Position numbers and translations under genes: made by a program
From: Saprospiraceae bacterium
GTDB taxonomy: Bacteria; Bacteroidota; Bacteroidia; Chitinophagales; Saprospiraceae
Assembly: GCA_016715405.1 (NCBI GenBank)
Contig: JADKAE010000029.1
Coordinates: 12,219-76,218 of the forward strand
Reading direction: 5' to 3'
DNA length: 64,000 nt
Notes under the pieces: generated by a model
The model's database searches: none
Seen by the model: the letters and a program-made list of their open reading frames with translations, nothing else
What the model was told of the DNA's origin: nothing
In this document: positions 27,794-36,641 of the stretch, piece by piece
Position numbering within the stretch: the stretch's first letter is position 1
Layout: each line of letters opens with the position of its first letter

Positions 27794-28990
27794 ATGAATA
27801 ATAAGCTGGACTTTGGATCCCTCTGTGTACAGGAATGGAAAGATTTGCGCACTACCCCACCTCACCAGTTGCCGATTTACGCGACGTCTTCGTTTGTGCT
27901 CGACGACCTGGAGCACGGCATCGATATTTTTGCCGGCAAAGCCCAGGGGCATACCTATAGCCGCTATGGCAATCCTACCATCGACGCGGTAGCCGCCAAA
28001 ATTGCCGCGCTGGAAACCCACGGACTCGATAAAACCGCCTCCGCGCTGCTCACCAGTTCGGGTATGTCGGCTATCGCCACGCTGGCCATGGCGCTGCTGC
28101 GCCCCGGCGATAAGCTGCTCACACAGGGCAATTTATACGGCGGCACTACGGAGTTGTTTTCGCAAATTATGGCGCCACTGGGCATCGAGTCTATTTTTAT
28201 TGACCTGGGCAATCTGGAAAAAGTAGAAGCCGTGATGGCCTCCAACCCCGCTATACGCATGGTTTACATGGAAACACCTGCCAATCCTACGATGGCTTGT
28301 GTAGACATAGCCGCACTGGCCGCACTGGCCAAACAACACGGAGCCTTCAGCGCTATCGACAATACGTTTTGTACGCCGTACCTGCAACAGCCCTTTCGCT
28401 TTGGCGTCGATTTTGTGGTACATTCTACTACCAAGTTCCTCAACGGCCACGGCAATTCGATTGCGGGTATCGTCATCGGCCTCGACCAGGAGTTGATGGC
28501 TACCCGCGTAGCCAAAACGCTCAAACTCACCGGCGCCACCTGCAATGCCTGGGATGCCTGGCTGATCAACAACGGACTTAAAACGCTGGAGCTGCGCATG
28601 ATACGCCACAGCCCGAATGCGATGGAGATCGCCCGATTTCTGGCACAACACTCCCGCGTGGGGCGGGTAAATTACAACGGACTGCCCTCCCACCCCGATC
28701 ATGAATTGGCAAAAAGACAAATGCGCGATTTTGGTGGCATGCTAAGTTTTGAAGTAAAAGGAGGATTAGAAGCCGCAATAGGATTTATCAAAAAGCTGCA
28801 ATTCTGCACCATGGCGCCAACGCTTGGCGACGTGGATACGCTGGTGCTGCACCCCGCTTCGATGTCGCATGTCAATATCCCCAGCGAAGTGAGGCAACAA
28901 TACGGCATCACCGATGGTCTGGTGCGCGTATCGGTAGGCATTGAAAATGCGGCGGATATTATCGCTGATCTGGAACAGGCACTGGCTTGA
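27794..28990 (+). CDS. Cys/Met metabolism PLP-dependent enzyme (cystathionine gamma-synthase / methionine gamma-lyase type)
   Basis: 398 residues. Fold-type I PLP enzyme: SSGMSAIATLAMALLRPGD, YMETPANPTMACVDI, DNTFCTPYLQQP, and the PLP-lysine in VHSTTKFLNGHGNSI, then the C-terminal PTLGDVDTLVLHPASMSH. Candidate reactions are cystathionine gamma-synthase, O-acetylhomoserine sulfhydrylase or methionine gamma-lyase; sequence alone does not decide. The 3' end overlaps the convergent methyltransferase gene by 32 nt. Confidence 0.87.
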   Translation: MNNKLDFGSLCVQEWKDLRTTPPHQLPIYATSSFVLDDLEHGIDIFAGKAQGHTYSRYGNPTIDAVAAKIAALETHGLDKTASALLTSSGMSAIATLAMALLRPGDKLLTQGNLYGGTTELFSQIMAPLGIESIFIDLGNLEKVEAVMASNPAIRMVYMETPANPTMACVDIAALAALAKQHGAFSAIDNTFCTPYLQQPFRFGVDFVVHSTTKFLNGHGNSIAGIVIGLDQELMATRVAKTLKLTGATCNAWDAWLINNGLKTLELRMIRHSPNAMEIARFLAQHSRVGRVNYNGLPSHPDHELAKRQMRDFGGMLSFEVKGGLEAAIGFIKKLQFCTMAPTLGDVDTLVLHPASMSHVNIPSEVRQQYGITDGLVRVSVGIENAADIIADLEQALA

Positions 28991-29657
28991 TGGCATACAC
29001 GTCTATCGTATGCCGGTGCGTAGATACCCACGCCGGTATGCCGTATGCCGTATGCGCCACCTCAAAACCCATTGCAGGCAGGCTTTCAAAAAAAGAAAAC
29101 GCTACCTGCCGGTGTGGATCGCTCACGATTACTTGTCCGCCGGGTTTGCACATGCTGCGAAAAGCGGCGGGCAGGTATTCAAAAAAGCGTTTTTCGTAGG
29201 TAATATCGGAAGCGATGAGCACGTCGGCGGCTACAGCGGGGTTGGGGTATCGCCAATCGAGTTGCACACAGCTCGGTTGTCCTTCGCAGTTGAGCGACCA
29301 GTTGTAGGCGGCAAATTGCAGGGCCTCTTCCAGGTAGTCGGTGAGGGTGACCGCGCCACCCAGTTTGCCCGCTACAATGCCGGGCAGACCCAAGCCGCAA
29401 CCCAATTCGGTGACGCTTGTACCCGGGCCGACTATTTTATTTTCAATTAAATAACGAGCCAATCCCAATGCCGAGGGCCACAACTCCGCCCAGTAGGGAA
29501 TGCGCTCGTCTAATACGTCTTCGTGCGTATCGCCTTTGGCCAGGAGCCGGTCGAGCAATTCGTCTACATTCATGGCCCTGAGCAGGCGAATGGGCATGTC
29601 CGCTACTTCAAATTGAAGCTCTTTTACTTCGTAACCGCTGAAAAAAGGAGAATTCAT
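28959..29657 (-). CDS. Class I SAM-dependent methyltransferase (Methyltransf_16-like)
   Basis: 232 residues. Glycine-rich SAM loop VTELGCGLGLPGIVAGKLGG, acidic residue TLTDYLEEAL, and IASDITYEKRFFEYLP; preceded by IPYWAELWPSALGLARYL, typical of the METTL21/Nnt1-like protein or small-molecule methyltransferases. Substrate unknown. ATG overlaps the stop of the saccharopine-dehydrogenase-like gene (ATGA), so the two are coupled. Its 3' end overlaps the convergent PLP gene. Confidence 0.8.
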   Translation of the reverse strand: MNSPFFSGYEVKELQFEVADMPIRLLRAMNVDELLDRLLAKGDTHEDVLDERIPYWAELWPSALGLARYLIENKIVGPGTSVTELGCGLGLPGIVAGKLGGAVTLTDYLEEALQFAAYNWSLNCEGQPSCVQLDWRYPNPAVAADVLIASDITYEKRFFEYLPAAFRSMCKPGGQVIVSDPHRQVAFSFFESLPAMGFEVAHTAYGIPAWVSTHRHTIDVYAIKPVPVPDQR

Positions 29658-30781
29658 GCCGCAAAGCTAGGGGTTCCGGCCGATATTTTTTCCTGCAAGT
29701 CAACGCCCATCGATTTCATATCAGCCATAATCTGCTCAGGTGAGGCAATCAGTCCCATGAGGTGAAGGCCGGGTTCGTGAATGGCGCCGTTGAGATACTG
29801 CCTGATACAGGCGGCTACTGCGTAGGCCGTAAGCGCGTATCCATCATCCGATCGGGCCACCATATCACAGGTCAGCGGTTGGCCGTCGCTTATACCCTCC
29901 GCGTGCAGGCGCATCTCAATGCCTTTTTCGGGAGGCGAAAAATAATTAACGCCGAGGTACATTAGCCATTGCGACAAGCGAAGTCCGAAGTCTTTTTTTA
30001 TTTTTTGTAATAATATGATAAAGGGGAAAACGAAATAATCCACCATCCAATTAAATCCCGCTACGTACATCCCCATTTGCTTGAGTTGGTAAGTCTCCTG
30101 CAATGGCGAAAGCTCACGCAAAAACAAGGGATAGCAAGTTCGCCGGCCAAGAGGAGGGCCGAATTCAAAAGTGAGCATGTCGCGATATCCGGCATCTGCC
30201 CAATCTCCGTTTTTGACGATTTTGGATTTAAAATCTGCCATATCGGCTACTAATTCGATCGTGGATGATGGTTTTTCAAAGCGATCATTCATCGCCAAGG
30301 CCACGTTTGCCGTGTGGTAATGGTCGAAAAAGCGGGCGCCGTAGCGAATAAATACCGCCGGCAAGCCGGGGTGAATGCCTGCCTGTACGATGAAAATCCG
30401 GCCTTTTGTCCGTATGGATTCCTCCAGATATTGAAGGGCTTCAAGACTATCCTGCCGCACCAGCATGTCGAGGTAGTCGGCGCCGCAGGCCAGGGCGGCT
30501 TCAGCCACTTGCGGAATGTATTGTGGGGTGCTGGTAGCCATCACTACCAGGTCGGTTTGGGCAAACGCCACACGCATAGAAGCCGCATCAGAGGCATCGG
30601 CGTAAAGAGCTGAAATCGTCCTCCCCGGAAATTGCGCGCCGAGTTGCCCTGCAATAACCTTTGCCTGATGGAGGTTTCTACCCGAAATCAGAAGGTTGGC
30701 ATCTGTATGTTGCAACAGGATTTTGGCCAGCGACCTGCCCACACCGCCGTAGCCGCCCAGTATTTGGATGGTCTTTGCCAT
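29654..30781 (-). CDS. Saccharopine dehydrogenase-like NAD(P)-binding oxidoreductase
   Basis: 375 residues. N-terminal Rossmann domain with IQILGGYGGVGRSLAKILL and SGRNLHQAKVIA, typical of the Sacchrp_dh_NADP family, which includes lysine-pathway enzymes and trans-acting enoyl reductases. The C-terminal half carries a hydrophobic segment (WMVDYFVFPFIILLQKI), making a lipid-type substrate or membrane association plausible. It follows the GNAT gene by 3 nt and overlaps the methyltransferase start, so the three form an operon downstream of trpA. Confidence 0.75.
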   Translation of the reverse strand: MAKTIQILGGYGGVGRSLAKILLQHTDANLLISGRNLHQAKVIAGQLGAQFPGRTISALYADASDAASMRVAFAQTDLVVMATSTPQYIPQVAEAALACGADYLDMLVRQDSLEALQYLEESIRTKGRIFIVQAGIHPGLPAVFIRYGARFFDHYHTANVALAMNDRFEKPSSTIELVADMADFKSKIVKNGDWADAGYRDMLTFEFGPPLGRRTCYPLFLRELSPLQETYQLKQMGMYVAGFNWMVDYFVFPFIILLQKIKKDFGLRLSQWLMYLGVNYFSPPEKGIEMRLHAEGISDGQPLTCDMVARSDDGYALTAYAVAACIRQYLNGAIHEPGLHLMGLIASPEQIMADMKSMGVDLQEKISAGTPSFAA

Positions 30782-30784
30782 GAC

Positions 30785-31309
30785 TTATACATTTTTTTTC
30801 ATAATAAAATCACTCTGATCCTCGTCACCCAGCCTAAAAACGTGCGTACCGGCTTTGGTAAAGCCGTTTTTTTCATAAAACCCAATCGCTTTTTCATTTT
30901 TCATCCAAACCCCCAACCACAAATAAGGGAGTTCTTTTTCGCGCGCCAGCGCTAAGGCTTTATCGATAAGGATATTGCCAATGCCCCGCCCCTGGTGGGT
31001 TTGCAGTACGTAAATTCGCTCTAATTCCAAGCCATCCCTCCAATTTTCATCGGTCTGCGACGGCCAGATATTGGTTTTTATAAAACCGACAACCTGCCCT
31101 TCCTGAAACGCCAGATGGTATTCGCTGTCGGGATTGAGCAACTCCACAGTGAGTTGGGCCTCGTTAAAAGCATTTTCCAGGTGGCGGCGCATATTCTCTT
31201 CGGTATTATATACAGCATAGGTGTCTATAAAAGTCTGTATAGCAATTTTTTGCAATTGCGGAATATCGCTGAGGCCAGCTTTGAACAATTGGATAGGATG
31301 GGAGTCCAT
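30785..31309 (-). CDS. GNAT family N-acetyltransferase
   Basis: 174 residues. Acetyl-CoA binding motif A in LERIYVLQTHQGRGIGNILIDKALALAREK (Q-x-x-G-x-G) and the following LWLGVWMKNEKAIGFYEKNGF, typical of GNAT motif B. Substrate unknown; related to PhinothricinAT/SpeG-like small-molecule acetylases by overall pattern only. First gene after trpA on the same strand, 39 nt downstream. Confidence 0.85.
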   Translation of the reverse strand: MDSHPIQLFKAGLSDIPQLQKIAIQTFIDTYAVYNTEENMRRHLENAFNEAQLTVELLNPDSEYHLAFQEGQVVGFIKTNIWPSQTDENWRDGLELERIYVLQTHQGRGIGNILIDKALALAREKELPYLWLGVWMKNEKAIGFYEKNGFTKAGTHVFRLGDEDQSDFIMKKNV

Positions 31310-31348
31310 TGCAGTAATTTACATAAAAATATACCAATTTGTCAATGA

Positions 31349-32131
31349 TTATGCGCGGATTTGGCGCACAAAATCGCGGGTGGCCCCGGCTACTTCAATC
31401 CCATGTAAACCAAGCGCTTGAATAAACGCACTGCCGATAATGGCGCCGTTGGCGTATTGGCAAGCGGTCTGAAAAGTATCGCTATTGGAGATGCCGAAAC
31501 CGATCAATCTGGGATTTCGCAATTGCATGGCCGCTATTCGCTCGAAATAAGCCAATTGCCTGTCGGAGATGCCCTGCTTGGCGCCGGTAATCGATGCATC
31601 CGATACCATATATATGAAGCCCCTGCTCAACTCGTCAATTTCGTGGATTCGCTGTTCGTCGGTTTGGGGAGTGAGCAAAAAACTGATCCCCATATCATAT
31701 TTCTCAAAGAGCTGCTTGTAACTGCGTTCGTATTCGTACAAGGGCAAATCGGGCAGGATGAGACCGTCGACGCCCACTTCTTGGCAGGTTTTTATAAAGG
31801 ATTCTTCACCGTATTGCATCACCTGGTTGAAATACCCCATCAGGATCAGCGGCGTATCGCTAAAGCGGCGCGCTTCGGCAATTTGTTCAAACAAAAGCGC
31901 AAGGGTCATCCCGTTTTGGAGGGCTACCTGGCTGCTTTGCTGAATAGTAGGCCCGTCGGCCAGGGGGTCGGAATAGGGTATGCCCACTTCGATGAGGTCG
32001 ACGCCCGCCTGGTCGAGTGCACGGATGATCTCTACAGTGTCGTCGCGGTGCGGATGCCCAGCTGTGAAATAGACATTGAGCACCTGGCTTCGTTTATTCG
32101 CAAAAAGTTTATCTATTCTGTTCATAATCAA
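31349..32131 (-). CDS. trpA: Tryptophan synthase alpha subunit
   Basis: 260 residues. TIM-barrel lyase that cleaves indole-3-glycerol phosphate to indole and glyceraldehyde-3-phosphate. VYFTAGHPHRDDT, catalytic Glu in LIEVGIPYSDPLADGPTIQ, catalytic Asp in GVDGLILPDLPLYE, phosphate site GFGISNSD and NGAIIGSAFI. Start ATG 32131 or 32125. Last trp gene of the operon; the gap to trpB is a heptad repeat. Confidence 0.96.
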   Translation of the reverse strand: MIMNRIDKLFANKRSQVLNVYFTAGHPHRDDTVEIIRALDQAGVDLIEVGIPYSDPLADGPTIQQSSQVALQNGMTLALLFEQIAEARRFSDTPLILMGYFNQVMQYGEESFIKTCQEVGVDGLILPDLPLYEYERSYKQLFEKYDMGISFLLTPQTDEQRIHEIDELSRGFIYMVSDASITGAKQGISDRQLAYFERIAAMQLRNPRLIGFGISNSDTFQTACQYANGAIIGSAFIQALGLHGIEVAGATRDFVRQIRA

Positions 32132-32134
32132 ACA

Positions 32135-32180
32135 ATTCGAAATTCGTCATTCGTCATTCGTCATTCGCAATTCGTCATTC
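32135..32180. repeat. Heptad repeat (ATTCGTC)n between trpB and trpA
   Basis: Five to six tandem units ATTCGTC/ATTCGCA. On the minus strand it encodes the last residues (GMTNCE) and the stop codon of trpB, then leads to trpA. Confidence 0.8.
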
Positions 32181-33378
32181 CGATATACGTATCCAAATCC
32201 TTATCCCCTCTCCCCGACAAGCAGACAACCACCACATCGTCGGCAGAAAAGCCCAGTCGATCCAAAGCAGCCAGGGCATGGGCGGTTTCCAGTGCAGGAA
32301 TAATGCCTTCGTTTTGGGCCAGGAAAAATCCGGCCTTTAGCGCTTCTTCATCAGTAATGCTCACGGCTTCTGCCCGGCCCGTACTGATGAGGTGTGCGTG
32401 CAGGGGGCCGATGCCGGGATAGTCGAGGCCGGCGGAGATAGAATAAGGCTCTACGATTTGCCCATCGGGCGTTTGCATAAGCAAAGTGCGACTGCCGTGG
32501 ATGATACCGCGGCTCCCCAGTACGCTGGTGGCCGCCGACTCACCGCTATGGACGCCGTGGCCGGCCGCTTCCACGGCGATAAGCCGCACGCGCCGGTCGT
32601 TGAGGTAGTGATAATAGGCGCCGGCGGCATTGCTGCCACCGCCTACGCAAGCTACGATGGCGTCGGGGTAATGCCGGTCGGTTTGCTCCTGTAGCTGGCT
32701 TTTCATCTCTTCGCTGATCACGGATTGGAAGCGGGCCACCATGTCGGGATAGGGATGCGGGCCCACTACCGAGCCAATAATATAATGCGTATCCTCGGGA
32801 TTGTTGATCCAATCGCGGATGGCCTCGTTGGTGGCGTCTTTCAGCGTTTGGCTGCCGCTGAGCGCGGGGCGGACTTCGGCGCCCAGCATTTTCATCCTGG
32901 CCACATTAGGCGCCTGGCGCTCCATATCTACGGCGCCCATAAAAACAATGCACTGCAGTCCCATGAGCGCGCAAACCGTAGCCGTGGCCACGCCGTGCTG
33001 ACCGGCGCCCGTCTCGGCAATGATGCGCGTTTTGCCCAAACGCCTGGCCAACAGGATCTGTCCGATGGTATTGTTGATCTTGTGCGCCCCGGTATGGTTG
33101 AGATCTTCGCGCTTGAGATAGATCTGGGCGCCAAAAAACGCCGACAAACGAGACGCAAAATACAAAGGAGAAGGGCGACCCACGTAGTCGCGGAGTAGTC
33201 GCCTGAATTCATCCTGAAAACTGGATTCTTTGATGAGTCCCAGATATTGCCGGCGCAGGGTTTCTACGTTGGGGTACAACATTTCCGGAATATAGGCCCC
33301 TCCAAATTCGCCGTAATAACCCAGTTCATCAACGGCTATGGTAGCCTGCTGCGAGGGCGTAGTCGTATTATGCATCAT
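32161..33378 (-). CDS. trpB: Tryptophan synthase beta subunit
   Basis: 405 residues. PLP enzyme condensing indole with serine. PLP-lysine in LNHTGAHKINNTIGQ, GAGQHGVATATVCAL, the phosphate-binding loop CVGGGSNAAGAYYHY, and GLDYPGIGPLHAHL. Belongs to the TrpB1 type that pairs with TrpA. The C-terminal residues after DTYIG are read from the ATTCGTC repeat. Start ATG 33378 or 33375. Confidence 0.97.
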   Translation of the reverse strand: MMHNTTTPSQQATIAVDELGYYGEFGGAYIPEMLYPNVETLRRQYLGLIKESSFQDEFRRLLRDYVGRPSPLYFASRLSAFFGAQIYLKREDLNHTGAHKINNTIGQILLARRLGKTRIIAETGAGQHGVATATVCALMGLQCIVFMGAVDMERQAPNVARMKMLGAEVRPALSGSQTLKDATNEAIRDWINNPEDTHYIIGSVVGPHPYPDMVARFQSVISEEMKSQLQEQTDRHYPDAIVACVGGGSNAAGAYYHYLNDRRVRLIAVEAAGHGVHSGESAATSVLGSRGIIHGSRTLLMQTPDGQIVEPYSISAGLDYPGIGPLHAHLISTGRAEAVSITDEEALKAGFFLAQNEGIIPALETAHALAALDRLGFSADDVVVVCLSGRGDKDLDTYIGMTNCE

Positions 33379-33400
33379 GCAATTGGCTGTTTTTTAACTA

Positions 33401-34057
33401 TTAATCGCCGCGCAAAGCGGTTATAAAACGGGCGATTTTATCTGTGTCTTTAAATCCGGGTTTGAGTTCGAAGCGGCTGTTGACGTCTACTCCGGCAAGT
33501 TGCTTGTAAGGCAAAGCCCGAATAGCCGCCGCATCGGCTTCATCGATGCCGCCGCTGAGCAAATAGGGCGTAAAACCGCTATATTCACCCAGCAAATTCC
33601 AGTCGAACGACACGCCGTTACCACCCTGTAAAGGGCCTTTGGTGTCAAACAGGAACAAGCTGCACAAGCCTTCGAATGCAGCGGTATCGCTGAAATCAAA
33701 TTTTTCATCTACCCCAAAGGCTTTGATGAGTTGGGCGCTGCGCAGCGAGCCGATACTCCAGTAGGTTTTTAACTCCCGGCAGTATTCGGGGCTTTCAGAT
33801 CCGTGCAATTGCACAAAATCGAGCCGGTAGTCGTGTACGGCGTTTAACACGGCTTCTATTTCTGCATTGACGAATACGCCCACTTTTTTGGTTTTACCAA
33901 ATATGGCTTCGTTTTTGTCCATCCAGCTTTTGAAAGCCTTCCCATCAGCATTTCTGGGTGATTTATTATAAAAAATGAAACCGGCATAGTCAATGCCTAA
34001 AGCGATCACTTCCTCGATATTTGCCGGCTCGCGCAAGCCGCATACTTTGATTTTCAT
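33401..34057 (-). CDS. trpF: Phosphoribosylanthranilate isomerase
   Basis: 218 residues. TIM barrel performing the Amadori rearrangement of PRA. KVCGLREPANIEEV (catalytic Cys), YAGFIFYNKSPR, VQLHGSESPEYC, LFDTKGPLQGGNGVSFDW (catalytic Asp), YLLSGGIDEADA and GVDVNSRFELKPGFKD. Separate from trpC, from which a palindromic element divides it. Confidence 0.95.
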   Translation of the reverse strand: MKIKVCGLREPANIEEVIALGIDYAGFIFYNKSPRNADGKAFKSWMDKNEAIFGKTKKVGVFVNAEIEAVLNAVHDYRLDFVQLHGSESPEYCRELKTYWSIGSLRSAQLIKAFGVDEKFDFSDTAAFEGLCSLFLFDTKGPLQGGNGVSFDWNLLGEYSGFTPYLLSGGIDEADAAAIRALPYKQLAGVDVNSRFELKPGFKDTDKIARFITALRGD

Positions 34058-34082
34058 GTCGTAGCTTGTTATTATGATATAA

Positions 34083-34192
34083 GCGTGAAGTCAATGTCAT
34101 TAAGTTTAGCTTTTCATGTTTACTAAACTTTTGGAAGTTTAGTAAACATGTACCGCCCCTGAAAGCTAAACTTAATGACATTGAGCATGAAG
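34083..34192. mobile_element. MITE-like palindromic element in the trpC-trpF gap
   Basis: Outer arms of 23 nt (34091-34113 and 34162-34184) are exact complements; inner arms of 16 nt (34115-34130 and 34135-34150, core ATGTTTACTAAACTT) are also exact. The 94-bp element is flanked by GCGTGAAG (34083-34090) and GCATGAAG (34185-34192), an 8-bp direct repeat with one mismatch, as left by transposition. It codes for nothing and lies within the trp operon. Confidence 0.7.
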
Positions 34193-34203
34193 GTAATGGG
34201 ATT

Positions 34204-34988
34204 TTATGTTAGACTATTAATAAATTGAGCGCAGGCCGCCGCCGGGTCAGTAGATTTCATAAAATGTTCGCCGATGAGGAAACCCTGGTAACCTGCCCGG
34301 CGCAGCAGTTGCACCGACGCGGGGTCTGACAGGCCACTTTCCGCCACTTTCACCACCCTGTCGGGCAGCAGCGGCGCCAATCGCAGCGCGGTGTCGAGGC
34401 TCACGGAGAAATCTTTCAGGTTTCTGTTGTTGACGCCTACCAGGTCGATATGGTCGTTGATTTTGTAGAGTTGCGATTCGTCGTGCAATTCCAGTAATAC
34501 TTCCAATCCGTATTCTTTTGCCTGTTTGGCCAGCGCGTCCACGTCCCATTTTTCCAGGCATTCGGCGATGAGCAGCACGGCGTCGGCGCCCATACTTTTG
34601 GCTTCCAGGAGTTGGTATTCGTCGATGATGAAGTCTTTGCGCAATATGGGGATGTAGTGGTTGTTGCAACGCGCCCGGGTGAGGTCGTCGGCAGAGCCTC
34701 CGAAGAAGTTGAAGTCGGTGAGTACCGACAAAGCCGATGCACCAGCCTGGGTATAGCCGTTGGTGACCTGTTCTACGTCAGCATCCAGATTGATGGGGCC
34801 TTTTGATGGCGACAGTCGTTTGAATTCGGCGATGATACCCGAAGCGCCTTCGCGCGTGAGGTGCTCGCGCAAGGATATGTTTTTCTCCTACAAAACGGGC
34901 TTTCGCCTAATATCCGGCGGTGGATGCCTGCTTTTCGGCTTATGACTTCCTGACGTTTGTAGTCGATGATGGTTTGTAGGATGGTCAT
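34204..34988 (-). CDS. trpC: Indole-3-glycerol phosphate synthase (one frameshift)
   Basis: About 261 residues after rejoining. N-terminus MTILQTIIDYKRQEVISRKAG (34988 onward) in one frame; the rest from SLREHLTREGASGIIAEFKRLSPSKGPI in another. The join is the A5 run near 34890: one more A gives K-N-I-S-L-R-E-H. Catalytic Lys in AEFKRLSPSKG, Lys in PILRKDFIIDEYQ, Glu in VLLELHDES and GVNNRNLKDFSV are present. A sequencing indel is more likely than a real defect in an otherwise complete operon. Confidence 0.92.
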
Positions 34989-35039
34989 TTGTTCTGCTTA
35001 TCCCCCGCCTAAAGGCGAGGGTTGAAATGAAAATGGGAA

Positions 35040-36026
35040 TCAGGGGAGGAGGGCCTCGAGGGTGCGGAGCGCCTTGCCGCTTTCCAGGCTTTCGCGGGCT
35101 TCGGCGAGGCAATCCCCGATAGCGCTGCCAGGCTTCATGGTGTGGATGGCCACGCCTGCGTTGGCCACCACCACGTCGCGCTGGGCAGGGGTACTCCTGT
35201 TGTGAAGCACGTCTCTGAATATCGCTGCTGCAGCCTCGGGGGTTTCGCCGCCGTGGAGCGTGTTGGGCTCATAACGGGGAAGGCCGAGGTGTTCAGGCTG
35301 CCATAAGCGCTCCGATTCATTGGTGCGCAGCTTGAAAGCGCCGGTAAGCGATATTTCGTCGTAGCCGTCGAGGCCGTATACGATGGCGTATTTGCGGCCG
35401 CGTTCCTGCATGGCGTATTGATACAGGCGGGATAATTCCAGGCTGTAAGTGCCGAGCAGTTGGTATTTGGTTTGCAGGGGGTTGATCAGCGGCCCCAGCA
35501 TGTTGAAAAAAGTTTTCATGCCCAACTGGCGGCGCACCGGCGCTACTTCTTTTAATGCCGGGTGGAAAAGGGGTGCGTGCATAAAACAAAGGCCCGCCCG
35601 GTCCAGTTGCCGGCGCAATTCACTGGTATCGTTGGTAAATCGATACCCCAGCGCTTCCAGCACGTTGGAAGAACCCACCGCAGAAGAAACGCCGTAGTTG
35701 CCGTGTTTGACTACCTTGTACCCTGCGCCGGCCACTACCACCGCCGCCAAAGTGGAAATATTAAAGGTGTTTTTACCGTCGCCGCCGGTACCCACAATAT
35801 CTATGGCATCTATACCCTGTCCGTCGACGGGCACGCAAAGTTCAAGCAGGGCATCGCTAAAACCCAACAACTCCGCAAGGGTAATAGGCCGCATTTGATA
35901 TACCGTCATAAAGCTGGCTACCTGCACCGGATTATAGGCGCCCTGCGCGATTTGCATGAGGGTGTCCCTCGCCTGGTAGCGATCCAGCGTTTTGTGTTCG
36001 AATAATTGGTGAAGTATGGTTTTCAT
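35040..36026 (-). CDS. trpD: Anthranilate phosphoribosyltransferase
   Basis: 328 residues. Adds the phosphoribosyl group from PRPP to anthranilate. Key motifs: DIVGTGGDGKNTFNISTLAA (PRPP loop), KHGNYGVSSAVGSSNVLEALG, FMHAPLFHPALKEVAPVRRQLGMKTFFNMLGPLINPL. Starts 3 nt after the trpG stop codon; coupled translation is likely. The gap to trpC (34989-35039) has a small GC-rich hairpin (CCGCCTAAAGGCG). Confidence 0.95.
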   Translation of the reverse strand: MKTILHQLFEHKTLDRYQARDTLMQIAQGAYNPVQVASFMTVYQMRPITLAELLGFSDALLELCVPVDGQGIDAIDIVGTGGDGKNTFNISTLAAVVVAGAGYKVVKHGNYGVSSAVGSSNVLEALGYRFTNDTSELRRQLDRAGLCFMHAPLFHPALKEVAPVRRQLGMKTFFNMLGPLINPLQTKYQLLGTYSLELSRLYQYAMQERGRKYAIVYGLDGYDEISLTGAFKLRTNESERLWQPEHLGLPRYEPNTLHGGETPEAAAAIFRDVLHNRSTPAQRDVVVANAGVAIHTMKPGSAIGDCLAEARESLESGKALRTLEALLP

Positions 36027-36029
36027 AAC

Positions 36030-36623
36030 TTATACATTTTGAGCGACCGGTACGCAGTAGGTGAAAAAATTCTCCAGCATCCGGCGACCTTCGGGCGTGA
36101 GGATCGACTCCGGGTGGAATTGAACGCCTCTCACGTTGTAATGCCGGTGGCGCATTGCCATAATCGCCCCGGTGTCGTCCACCGCCGTCACTAATAAATC
36201 CCCGGGCAAGCCCTCGCCGGTAACCGCCCAGGAATGATACCGGCCTGCCATGATTACCGGGTCGAGACCGAAAAACAAGGGCTCCTCCGGGTCTGTGATC
36301 CGCACGGGGGTGTCTATGCCGTGAAATACCTGCGAGAGGTTTTCCAGCCGGGCGCCAAAGGCCTCTCCTATCGCCTGGTGCCCCAGACATACGCCAAGGA
36401 TGGGCTTGGTGGCCGCATATCGCGTGATGAGGGCCGGCATGATACCCGCATCAGCCGGCAAGCCGGGGCCCGGAGATAAAATGATGGCGTCGTAATCCGC
36501 TACGGCCTCCAGGGTAAGCGCGTCGTTGCCGTATACTTCCACGGGCTGATCGAGGATTTCCTGCACATATTGCACAAGATTAAAAGTAAACGAATCGTAG
36601 TTATCCAGGACGAGGACGCGCAT
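36030..36623 (-). CDS. trpG: Anthranilate synthase component II (glutamine amidotransferase)
   Basis: 197 residues. Class I amidotransferase: LDNYDSFTFNLVQYV, LSPGPGLPADAG, nucleophile Cys in GVCLGHQAIGEAFG, His-Glu in VQFHPESILTPEG. Provides ammonia to TrpE; may also serve PabB for folate synthesis, as in other bacteria with a single PabA/TrpG. Sits 18 nt after trpE. Confidence 0.95.
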   Translation of the reverse strand: MRVLVLDNYDSFTFNLVQYVQEILDQPVEVYGNDALTLEAVADYDAIILSPGPGLPADAGIMPALITRYAATKPILGVCLGHQAIGEAFGARLENLSQVFHGIDTPVRITDPEEPLFFGLDPVIMAGRYHSWAVTGEGLPGDLLVTAVDDTGAIMAMRHRHYNVRGVQFHPESILTPEGRRMLENFFTYCVPVAQNV

Positions 36624-36641
36624 AGTCTTCTATTTATTCGT

